Assembly: GCA_026770585.1 (NCBI GenBank)
Contig: MU647832.1
Location: 12,956 to 51,104, forward strand
Direction: 5' to 3'
Source of the DNA: Baffinella frigidus
Taxonomy: Eukaryota; Cryptophyceae; Cryptomonadales; Baffinellaceae
Length of the DNA stretch: 38,149 bases
The position numbers and the translations under genes are program-made. Shown here piece after piece: positions 25,101 through 31,904 of the stretch (positions are counted from its first letter, which is position 1; every line of letters starts with the position of its first letter). The notes below the pieces were generated by a model. That model ran no database searches. It was not told the origin of the DNA and saw nothing but the letters and a program-made list of their open reading frames with translations.

Positions 25101-25630
25101 GCGATTTCCTCTTGACTTAGGCGTCTGACCCCAGCGCGTGGTGGGATGGATGCTCCCGGTTTGAGGTTACAGCTTCCGTTGACGAAACGGTAAGGAGGGA
25201 GCGAGTGAGGTTTTCGAAAAACCTCAGGAAAGCGTGCCAATATATCCAGCCAAGCCTGGGCCCGACGCGGGTCCTCTTCTGCGGGGACGGGTGGCTTGGC
25301 TTGCAACGGGGTTGCCTCGGCGAAGAGCGACTTATCCGGCATCATAGGATCGGAAAGTCGCACTTCGACGTGGTGCACCATGTGAGGATTGTTGCGCGCG
25401 TAGTTGGTCAGAGCCGCGGCGTTTTTGCGATTCTTTGTAGCACTGCGGCGGACGTGACGCTCGGTGGTGGAAAGGTCTCCGGAGTCGTCAGGGCCGGGGG
25501 CGATATCACAGAAGTGCGTTTCGACCGATGGTCCACATGGCCCTTCGTCGAAGACGTAGTGTTCGCACGTGCCTCGGGGCTTTCCGAGGATTGGGATCAA
25601 CACTGTAGGAGAGCCTGTAGTGGTGGTCAC
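22166..25630 (-). CDS. pol: Pol: protease tail, RT, RNase H and integrase finger (copy 2)
   Basis: 1154 codons, in frame with the protease upstream apart from a TAG at 25640-25642; there is no real start of its own. The first ~85 residues are the end of the protease region and run into MVHHVEV, where the copy 1 frame restarts. RT core is about nine-tenths identical to copy 1 (about 170 of 190 residues by eye); the catalytic motif reads FHDD instead of FLDD, an unusual residue next to the Asp pair. RNase H Asp/Glu residues are present (CDASG, ARELL, ITDSS, TEDALSRR). The ~400-residue linker shares AFFGP, PLLQDFP, GCSGY, QP.RRSAR and PRPKPPVGPPPP with copy 1. The HHCC finger is complete, and the frame ends at a TAG just after it. 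Confidence 0.9.
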   Translation of the reverse strand: MTTTTGSPTVLIPILGKPRGTCEHYVFDEGPCGPSVETHFCDIAPGPDDSGDLSTTERHVRRSATKNRKNAAALTNYARNNPHMVHHVEVRLSDPMMPDKSLFAEATPLQAKPPVPAEEDPRRAQAWLDILARFPEVFRKPHSLPPYRFVNGSCNLKPGASIPPRAGVRRLSQEEIAYTKAILMDYLNKGWIRPSYSGTAARLFFVTKPDGSLRSVVDYRALNKVLETQYFPPPEWTNIVNQLGASVWFSSFDCSDFFFQNRLRDEDSWLTAFSTCFGQFEWRVCPQGLASSPAVAQRLFSGILQSLPCVLPDLSKHPTERRNLLAENAAVFHDDALIHGGAFEEHLEFIYSFLYAMEEQELHLSKKKTQFMLDRCNYLGHVLSAEGVAVQPARIAALREWPVPTSTTDVRAFLGFCVYLRRHIEGFGNYAAPLAALTSKNTAFTWGPEEQKAFEALRDVCCSPQVLSTPRPGLPYQLRCDASGFAAGCSLWQLHTLPDETTMWKPIEFRSKSFNPAERTKAAHARELLSFIGALKYFRPFLSGVPFSVITDSSALAWLKTSKDLSPSFQRWWGYVSSFTFTIQHRPGKRIVTEDALSRRPDLLDTTKESDMLSLPDADDYGLPDPDGTANASSLAAKVILPRRDRPPMDHNGVLLQDPDRNECPSVFMPPNVMPEHELVTCQAVQLPVAAPASLWSRAGSLATRVFNPTGLRPRSPHVALPATPDDMGFSPGESLWAADFDEWPTDCTNITVPVPVTHEPPLQVAQPPCAPSRLFEPRALDPTSMPGATTLEPTRPLVSHARRTGPTPVDHEPHHAKWTSRQRLNYVLNNAFFGPAPGDQVAGPNMTDVLTITPLLQDFPISVSLRPRVTPLVQEGCSGYVFQVTTQPARRSARLAATLDPQTRPDDSSPDVDSDAGDSDSSSSSDSVACHDPRDSHIAAWRTRGRVPPRPKPPVGPPPPAPLGTITPPATAATVGDSLPAPDPLDAPWLQHLERFGPAATVADIGTGGRVVDPETPPWLAALHSEWVDPVTFLDLWKPDWVKLFTPLYAATHRWQRLWRNGVGRPHEGFFVRGGLLFKTGFYSDRLCVPCPEARIEILRRLHDSSAAGHCGRHKTAARVQERYYWSGMWSDVNRYVLSCLTCQRNCAVKRSP

Positions 25631-25639
25631 CGAGATCTT

Positions 25640-26257
25640 CTAACTGGGAGTGGAGCCCTGGAGTACGAATCCGCCCTGCAGGGGGAGGATGTAATCGAAC
25701 CCCATGATCACGTCCTCGGTAATGTCAGCCACCACGAAACGTGCGCTCGGAAGCCGCTGAACGCGTGGGCCCAGACCGGTACTGTCGAGCACGTGGTGTG
25801 AGAGACGAATACGCACGTCAGAAGGGGTCCAGCCGTAGACGGCGCTGTTGGAGCCATCCGCGACTGTGATGGAGCCGGTGCCAGACGCCTTGGCGGGGAC
25901 GTCGAAACCCAGAGAGCGCGCGGCGCCAGGTGAAAGGACGCAGTGACTCGATCCACTATCCCAAAGAACTCGGAAAGGCACGGCTGCGGAAGAATGTCCC
26001 GCAAGAATGAGGATGCTGCGGGGCAGGGAGCTATGGTGAATCTTTGGTTCCGGCGGACATTGAGTGGTGAACACCTCGGCGGCGACAGGTTCATTGAGGT
26101 CCAGGCCGGCGTGGTGCGCCGAGGGTGTCGATTCGGAACAGTCAGGAGTACGGTGTAGAGCTGCGGGAGATGGCATGCCTGACACATGTTCCGTCACAGA
26201 AGGATTCTGTGACGGCCCGGGCGGGGGGTCCGGGTCATCTCTGCTCGAGCAGCTCAA
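25640..26257 (-). CDS. Retropepsin-like aspartic protease (copy 2)
   Basis: Contains VLWDSGSSHCVLS (catalytic D100 counting from the first codon after the Gag stop overlap) and VVADITEDVIMGFDYI. As in copy 1 it lacks an ATG at its start, lies in the -1 frame relative to the upstream Gag tail, and its first codon overlaps the Gag stop. It would be made as a Gag-protease-Pol fusion through frameshifting. It ends at TAG 25640, which interrupts the link to RT; copy 1 is open at that place and is stopped elsewhere, so the stop is not a conserved readthrough signal. Confidence 0.87.
   Translation of the reverse strand: MSCSSRDDPDPPPGPSQNPSVTEHVSGMPSPAALHRTPDCSESTPSAHHAGLDLNEPVAAEVFTTQCPPEPKIHHSSLPRSILILAGHSSAAVPFRVLWDSGSSHCVLSPGAARSLGFDVPAKASGTGSITVADGSNSAVYGWTPSDVRIRLSHHVLDSTGLGPRVQRLPSARFVVADITEDVIMGFDYILPLQGGFVLQGSTPS
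26191..26215 (-). other. 11-bp hairpin downstream of frameshift site
   Basis: CCGTCACAGAA (26191-26201) and TTCTGTGACGG (26205-26215) are perfect complements around 3 nt. On the Gag mRNA it lies about 47 nt after the slippery heptamer, with a smaller CCCGG/CCGGG pairing and a CTGCTCGAGCAG palindrome in between. It could stimulate frameshifting, though it is farther than the usual 5-9 nt. Confidence 0.4.
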
Positions 26258-27288
26258 TCGCCATTTCCCGGCGAGGAGGCCTCCCGATCGTCGGGCTCCG
26301 AAGTGGCGTCTTCGAAGGTTGGAGATCCATGATCGGAGAATTGTGACGGATCATCGGCGAGATCGCGTACGTCGAGAGGCGTTTCCGTCTCGATGTGGTT
26401 GATTTTTCCGTCGAACCTGGTCTTGGTTGGGCGAATGGCAGAGGCCAGAGGTGCGGGGAAACCATCACCCCCGCGGGTGTTGGCCTCGCCCGAAACTGCA
26501 GCACGGCGTGCGGTGTCGAATCGATCGGAGGTTGACGGTTGCCGTTGCGAGCGTTCCGACGGGTGCCGCGGACCGTAGTCCGGCCGTGGGGCGTTTCCTT
26601 GGCGCGGAGGGGGACGGTTGTCTTGTTGGTAGGATCCCCGTGGGTTCTGGTTTGCGGGGCGGGACCCGGAACGTTGGTCACGTTGATTGCCACGGTTGTC
26701 ATTGCCGCGGTAACCGCCGTTGCCAGTACCACGTGGGTCGTCTTGGCCGGACGAGTAGCCTCTCCGTTGTTCCCCGCCAGGGCGGTCATTGTGGTCGCCC
26801 CGGTTGTCGTTGCCGCGGTATCCGTTGTTGTCGTTTCCACGCTGGTCGTCCCTGCCAGAAGAGTAGCCCCGACGCGGGGATGGTTCGTTCCGGGCGTCAC
26901 CACGTCTGCGGTCGCCATCCCGCGGGTAGTACGACTCGGGTGGGTAGTAATCGTTTCGGCGAGGTGCATCGTACCAGGGACCTCGCTCCCGGGACGAGGT
27001 CCGAGAGAAGCTCTGGTCGCGGTCTCCCTCGGTACGATGCCAAGCACGTCGTTCGTTCGCAAGGCGTTGAGAGGCGTGAGAATCGTTTTTGCCGTCCGAG
27101 CGGAAGGATTTTTCCATGCAGGCACGGATCACCGACTCGTTTTCCAACTGTTTTTCACAGTTCAAGAACGTGTGAATGATGTTGCCCCCCTTTCGCACGT
27201 CTGTCCCACAGTAGTAGCATTGACCGTTGACGTGACGAAATTCGATCTCCGCACGGTCCCGTCCAGCTGCGAGACAGAAATCCATCAC
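26254..27288 (-). CDS. gag: Nucleocapsid-like Gag C-terminus: zinc knuckle and RG-rich tail (copy 2)
   Basis: 344 codons. In copy 1 the same sequence is fused in frame to the capsid-like part; here a one-base shift near 27320-27340 puts it in the -1 frame relative to the upstream Gag, with a 4-nt overlap at the upstream stop. It begins near a conserved DVM(D/A)FCLAAGR block, then a zinc knuckle C-x2-C-x11-H-x4-C (residues 24-44; 27157-27219), then an Arg/Gly/Asp/Asn/Tyr-rich, RNA-binding type tail with two 36-residue repeats (RGYSSG...GYRGNDNRG). The acidic end (DDPSQFSD, EPDDRE) precedes the frameshift site. Expected role: binding the element RNA. Confidence 0.78.
   Translation of the reverse strand: MMDFCLAAGRDRAEIEFRHVNGQCYYCGTDVRKGGNIIHTFLNCEKQLENESVIRACMEKSFRSDGKNDSHASQRLANERRAWHRTEGDRDQSFSRTSSRERGPWYDAPRRNDYYPPESYYPRDGDRRRGDARNEPSPRRGYSSGRDDQRGNDNNGYRGNDNRGDHNDRPGGEQRRGYSSGQDDPRGTGNGGYRGNDNRGNQRDQRSGSRPANQNPRGSYQQDNRPPPRQGNAPRPDYGPRHPSERSQRQPSTSDRFDTARRAAVSGEANTRGGDGFPAPLASAIRPTKTRFDGKINHIETETPLDVRDLADDPSQFSDHGSPTFEDATSEPDDREASSPGNGD
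26263..26269 (-). promoter_or_regulatory. Slippery heptamer GGGAAAT (-1 frameshift, Gag to protease)
   Basis: In the Gag frame the codons read ccG GGA AAT, matching X XXY YYZ with X=G, Y=A, Z=T, 6 nt before the Gag TGA (26254-26256). The protease/pol frame is exactly -1 and is open across this point. GGGAAAC-type heptamers are used for gag-pro frameshifting by known retroviruses. Copy 1 has GGAAAAC at the corresponding codons. Confidence 0.6.
26683..26871 (-). repeat. 108-bp tandem repeat coding RG/YRGND motifs
   Basis: The first unit occupies 26764-26871 and codes 36 residues; the second begins at 26763 and is conserved for about 27 residues. Both carry RGYSSG-x-DD and GYRGNDNRG. Copy 1 lacks the repeat. 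Confidence 0.7.
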
Positions 27289-30200
27289 ATCTTTGCGAAT
27301 AGGTGATGAGCGTTCGGCAATGTGGTTGATATTATTGGTTTCATCAGGTTGTACGCTCCGGCCATCATCAGGTTGTACGCTCCGGCCTGGCGGTCCAAAG
27401 ATTTGGCGGCCGCCAGGGGAATAGACGTCACGACGTGTCCATCGGTCATGAACGGTTGCTTGGTATCCCCGACCAACAACTTAGTCGTGGAAGGAGCGAC
27501 CGTCAGGGCGAGGGCCTCCGGATTGAGCGTCAGAATCCAATTCCACAACAAAGCAGGGTTGCTCTGCACATGGTGAGGCGTCGTGGCACAGTACTGTTGC
27601 CATAGAGACTTGTCGGCGCCTTGCACGAGCAGTTTGAGAGCGTGGAACTGTTCGTGCCGCGGTACAAAAGGAGAACAATGGTGCGGGGGTCTGTTGTAGC
27701 CGCGTCCGTCGAGTTCGGGGTGCACACCGTAGAACGTGTTCTGAGCGGTGGTCCACGCACTGACGAGGGAGCGAGATCTCTGCATCAGGGTTCGGGCGGT
27801 GGTGACGGTGGCGGCCTCGGCGATCATACTACAGACCCCGTCACGGATGTTGACCGGGCCACACGATTGGATGAAGTTAAGCGCGAAGGCGGGCCAATCT
27901 GCGTTGTGGTCGAACTGTTCGATCTCGTGACGAACCGCGTCGGCCAGGTAGGTGAGTACGGTAGATCGCATCGCTCTGCCGATAAGTTCCGCGTTGTCGT
28001 GACGTTTGGTACTATGAAACACGACTACGGAGCTAAGAAAGTCAATGGCACACCCCCCAGTGACCGCGTTGTCGGACACTCCTCGGTTTGCCCCGGTGAA
28101 CTTCCGGATACCGTGCTTATCCTCCAATGGTTTTCCGACGTCGGAAGTGGTCGGGCGGCCACCTTGAAAAGCGGTGGTGATGTACGAGGCCGCCTCGGAA
28201 GATCCCGTGAAGAGGATAGGAGTTGTCACCCCGGTGTGGAAATGGGTGGAGCCAGCCCCAATAACCGAGTCCGGGGTTGCCGATTGAACCAGGAGGTTTG
28301 GCGAGGGGAGTTCTCCACCTTGGCCGGTGAAAGCGAAACCTCCCATCATGGTTCGTTGAGCGGGTTCGTGACGTGGCGCCGGTGGTGGTAAGTTGGCATT
28401 GTCACGGGCCCGCGCGGTGGCCATGTCAAGTTCATGCTGCAGGTTTGACTCGCTCGCGCGCAGGCGTTGAAGCTCGGTTAACGGAGCGTGGTGAAACGCG
28501 TTCTGTGTTGTTCGAGGTTCGGAGCCTGTGACGGGTTCCATCGTCCTGTGGGGGACGGTGGGCGGGCGGCCAGCGTTGGTGGCGGCCCCTGCAGGGGAGG
28601 AGTCGTGCAGTGCCGGTGCGGGAGGCGCGCGCTCGTCTCCCGGCAGTGCAGGTCCGCCGGTATTTGGAAAGCGAGGGTGATTCCCATGGCCAGGAGGTTC
28701 AAGCAGGCTTCCCTCAGGCGAGGCCTGTTGCCGTGAGGACGTCAGGTTGTCCATTCTTGTCGTCAGAGTAGCGAGGGACTCGGAGAGTCCCCGATTCGCC
28801 TCGCGCAGTTCACTCACCATGGGGGCCATGCCGCTGTCGAGTAGCTGAGAGACCAGAGGAGTGAGGCGCGCGTGTAAGGTGTTCTCAGAAGATTCGATGG
28901 CCGCGGTTGTTTGAACCTGCATGATCTTGAGCCGGTCCTCCATCAGATTAGCTCGAGTCGTCGTCTCAGCGCGCATCTCCTTGGTTTGTGTCAGAAGTTG
29001 CTGAAGGATGGTAGCTGTAGCCGCTGCGGTGGCGTTAACGGTCCGCAGGTCACCAACCACCGCGGCGAGCGCCTCGGATGTCGATGCGGCGGTTTGCCGG
29101 GTCCGCTCAACTTCCTTGTCGGCACGCAGTTGCCACGCGGCGGAGTCGCGGTGTCCTTGGGTAATGCGTTCGGCGAGGGCACGGGCGTCCGGGATTGGTA
29201 GTAGAAGGGGTGCGTTGTGACCGCTTCCCACGGAATACGCGCTGCCGCTGGAGGGCGTGTGCACAGGGCCGGAGCCGGCGCCGGCGCCGGTAGCCTGGAC
29301 AGCCCCAATCACCCCTGAGTAGGAGGCAGGGTTGGCAGCGCCGCCTGTGCTTGAGGGCGGGATCCCGTGCTCGCCGAAGGAGTGAAAACTATCGCTTGAG
29401 GGTGACAGGGTATGGCTTGCGTCTGCCAAGGGCATGGTTCCTCCTGACATGAAAGAGCCATCGGCCAGGGTCTCAGGTCGCGGTTGCGAGGCCGATTCCA
29501 GTGTGCCCCCGAACGAGACTGTCTGCGACGAGGGTGCGGGCAGTTTTGTCTGGAATTCGTGCTGCGTAGGCCACGTTCCCGGCGCGCCTGTCGGCCGGTC
29601 TGAGGGGCGTGCAAGAATGCGCACTGGAGGCACGGTGGTTGGGTGTGTCGTGGTAACATTCGGCGCGACACGTGCCACCCGCGGGTCTGGTGTGCGTGGC
29701 CGGGCCGGGTACGAGTGATAGTGGTCGGACCAGGTTGTGATGGCTTGTTGATGATTGCACCACGGACAAGGCCGGCACGCGCAGTCGTTCGCGCTGAATG
29801 CTCCCGAGCTAGGTGTTCGAATTGTACCGTGACACAGACTGCACGGTGCTGGCACCGGGGCAGACTGAGTCCCGGGCTCGACGGCACCCAGCAAACCCAA
29901 CGAGGTGTCGGGGGACAATGCGAAGGAGGACGATTCCAGTGTACGTTGCGACTGTAGGGTCTGCCATTCCACCGACTGCGAGAGTGGTGTGAAGAGGGCG
30001 GCCTGTGGGCCAGGCAAGGTACTGTCATCGAGAGGTGTCGCGTTGGGTGACTCCTCCGGTTTCACGGCGGAGGCCTGAACTTTCGCTTGGAAGGCGGCTG
30101 CCGTGAGTGACATTTCGTCCGGTTCATAAGTAACGCCCAAGAGACCAGAACGTGACGGGCTGGCCCGACCAACCTTGGCCAGGGTGGTGTCGGAATCAGT

Positions 30201-31535
30201 TGCGCCTACCGGGTCCGCGAGAGCGGTGTCCATGAGGAGCAGGGTAGGACAGACGCGGTTGTGGGCCGTCCAGGAACCCTCTTTCCCAAGTGCAACGACG
30301 AGACCGCAGTGGCGGCAGCGTGCAGGCACCGCGGGGCCTCCGTTGTTATCACCGGGGTCGTCTCTGTCAGGGTCATCGTCATCGCGGTCCGGGTCTCCGG
30401 CACCCCCGGGTGGAGAACGGGATGAGATCCCGTCAACGGCTGAGGTGTTCCCGGAGGGTAGGTTGATCGGATCGTTGTGCACCGGAGGTGCACCCTGATC
30501 AGACGGCAGACGAGGCGGCGGGGGCGCTTTAGTCGGAGGGCCTGCAGCTGAAGCTCGGCCGTCTGCCGTCGGGATAAAGCGGGCCACGGCTCCCGTGGAC
30601 AGAGAGCGTGTGCGGTCGGCACGACGGGAGTTCCGAAGTTCGGTGACCGGAGCGGAATCGCCAGGGCGGTCAGCGTGCAGATCGTCCCTTGAATGGCTGC
30701 GCGACGTACCACGGGAGGAAGACCGAGTGCGCACCCCTTTGGGGGCGGGTTGCGCTTCCAAAATCCAAACGTGCAGTCGGGTGGCCGGTGGCTGCAGATA
30801 CGTCCCCCCAAACAGAGCCTCTTGGAGGAGTGTCGTCGATTCGTGACAAGTACCGGGACCAGGTGTGGGTCCAGCGATCCCGTCGTCGATGGACTCGGCG
30901 GACGGGGGAGGTTGTTGGCACGGGAGGTAGCACGGTCCCGGAGGGGCGAGCGGAGACGAGGTTACCTCTCTTTCGAGGGAAGGGCTATCGTCCGATTGGT
31001 CCCCCCCAGGGGGGGGGTGTACCAGAAGCCGCGCTGAGTTCTCGTGGCACTGTGCCCTTGCCGCACTGCCGGCAGGCTGTACACGGAGAGACCCAGGGTT
31101 GGCAGGGGCAGGCGAGTGAGCCGCGCTGAACGTGATGTGAGAGTCATATCCAGCGCTGCGGGCGAAAACGGAGGACATAGGGTCGGAGCACATCCTCGGA
31201 ATAAAGTCTTGTGACAGTTCTTCCATAAAGGCACGGTGGAAGATGAGATCGATGCAGGAGGTGCGATCAAGGGTTCGGTCCTCGAAGACCATGATTCGGA
31301 CGGAAACCCAGTGCGCGGCGGATATTCCACCGAAGTTACAGCGTACGGTGGCGAAGCCCAGTCCCCAGTACCGAGTACGATGAGGAGAGGACGCCAGCTG
31401 GTGCATTCGTCCGAGGCCAGGGCGCAGCTCAAAGAGGTAACCCGCGCCCGTAGTGTCCAAAGCGTTGAGGTCGATCTGTTCGCGCAGCGCGAAGGATCGG
31501 GACATCAGGGGGAACGGCGCCATGATGTCGACCAA
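27285..31535 (-). CDS. gag: Gag-like polyprotein: B module, coiled coil, capsid-like block (copy 2)
   Basis: 1416 codons; the frame is open further upstream to a TGA at 31620, so the first codon here is not a real start. It begins in module B (VDIMAPFP, MSRSFA, FEDRTLD, CIDLIFHRAF). A long Ser/Pro-rich region contains PDEM...AVKPE shared with copy 1 and two Cys/His clusters not seen in copy 1 (30249-30317 and about 29709-29843). A coiled coil lies at about 795-930, a capsid-like block conserved with copy 1 at about 1158-1382 (FLSSVVV.HS.KRHDN, RTLMQR, CSPFVP.HEQ, PAL.W..IL.L.P.AL.L..AP). The frame ends with an eight-residue duplication (AGAYNLMM) and a frame break; copy 1 continues directly into the zinc knuckle. 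Confidence 0.75.
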   Translation of the reverse strand: MVDIMAPFPLMSRSFALREQIDLNALDTTGAGYLFELRPGLGRMHQLASSPHRTRYWGLGFATVRCNFGGISAAHWVSVRIMVFEDRTLDRTSCIDLIFHRAFMEELSQDFIPRMCSDPMSSVFARSAGYDSHITFSAAHSPAPANPGSLRVQPAGSAARAQCHENSARLLVHPPPGGDQSDDSPSLEREVTSSPLAPPGPCYLPCQQPPPSAESIDDGIAGPTPGPGTCHESTTLLQEALFGGTYLQPPATRLHVWILEAQPAPKGVRTRSSSRGTSRSHSRDDLHADRPGDSAPVTELRNSRRADRTRSLSTGAVARFIPTADGRASAAGPPTKAPPPPRLPSDQGAPPVHNDPINLPSGNTSAVDGISSRSPPGGAGDPDRDDDDPDRDDPGDNNGGPAVPARCRHCGLVVALGKEGSWTAHNRVCPTLLLMDTALADPVGATDSDTTLAKVGRASPSRSGLLGVTYEPDEMSLTAAAFQAKVQASAVKPEESPNATPLDDSTLPGPQAALFTPLSQSVEWQTLQSQRTLESSSFALSPDTSLGLLGAVEPGTQSAPVPAPCSLCHGTIRTPSSGAFSANDCACRPCPWCNHQQAITTWSDHYHSYPARPRTPDPRVARVAPNVTTTHPTTVPPVRILARPSDRPTGAPGTWPTQHEFQTKLPAPSSQTVSFGGTLESASQPRPETLADGSFMSGGTMPLADASHTLSPSSDSFHSFGEHGIPPSSTGGAANPASYSGVIGAVQATGAGAGSGPVHTPSSGSAYSVGSGHNAPLLLPIPDARALAERITQGHRDSAAWQLRADKEVERTRQTAASTSEALAAVVGDLRTVNATAAATATILQQLLTQTKEMRAETTTRANLMEDRLKIMQVQTTAAIESSENTLHARLTPLVSQLLDSGMAPMVSELREANRGLSESLATLTTRMDNLTSSRQQASPEGSLLEPPGHGNHPRFPNTGGPALPGDERAPPAPALHDSSPAGAATNAGRPPTVPHRTMEPVTGSEPRTTQNAFHHAPLTELQRLRASESNLQHELDMATARARDNANLPPPAPRHEPAQRTMMGGFAFTGQGGELPSPNLLVQSATPDSVIGAGSTHFHTGVTTPILFTGSSEAASYITTAFQGGRPTTSDVGKPLEDKHGIRKFTGANRGVSDNAVTGGCAIDFLSSVVVFHSTKRHDNAELIGRAMRSTVLTYLADAVRHEIEQFDHNADWPAFALNFIQSCGPVNIRDGVCSMIAEAATVTTARTLMQRSRSLVSAWTTAQNTFYGVHPELDGRGYNRPPHHCSPFVPRHEQFHALKLLVQGADKSLWQQYCATTPHHVQSNPALLWNWILTLNPEALALTVAPSTTKLLVGDTKQPFMTDGHVVTSIPLAAAKSLDRQAGAYNLMMAGAYNLMKPIISTTLPNAHHLFAKM
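27341..27387 (-). repeat. 24-bp tandem duplication next to a frame break
   Basis: TCATCAGGTTGTACGCTCCGGCC occurs twice at 24-bp spacing (described here by its two positions, 27341 and 27365), duplicating eight Gag residues. The Gag frame is lost within the next ~20 bp on the mRNA side. Copy 1 has neither change. Confidence 0.75.
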
Positions 31536-31619
31536 CGCGGTGACACAGAAGGTGGTCTCAAGATCAGGGGGAGGTTCCGTGACGCGCTGTGACGAAATCT
31601 GTACCCGAACAAGTGGATA

Positions 31620-31904
31620 TCACCAAAGTCGATCCAGGGAAGTCACATACATTCGCCGGGCGATGTAGGCCCCGGGGGTGTGGTGGGGCCCGTCCTCGTC
31701 GGAGGATGTGTCATCCACAGGAGTGGTGTCAACTGCAGGGAGGTGCCAGTGTTCGCGAACGTGGGCCAACGCCATGAGCTGCCAGCGGGCCATGTCGTCG
31801 TCTGACGCGCCGGTGAGGTGCGAAGATGTCCATCGGGTCATGGCCTCGTTGGAGATTCCTGCCGAAATCAGGATCCGTGGGGCGGAATCGTGATCCAAGG
31901 TTGC
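31620..31904 (-). pseudogene. Second half of module A between two stops (copy 2)
   Basis: 95 codons in the same frame as both neighbours, bounded by TAA 31905 and TGA 31620. It corresponds to the second half of module A in copy 1: ATLDHD (copy 1 ATLNHT), a W-rich segment where copy 1 has YWVRRQL, WQLMALAHVREHWHLPAVD (copy 1 WLLFNLVHIVDHRHLPALD), then an acidic DDTSSDEDG matching copy 1 DSSSDEE. After the TGA another 28 codons lead into module B. The TAA stands where copy 1 has Tyr, so both stops look like nonsense mutations inside one polyprotein. Confidence 0.6.
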
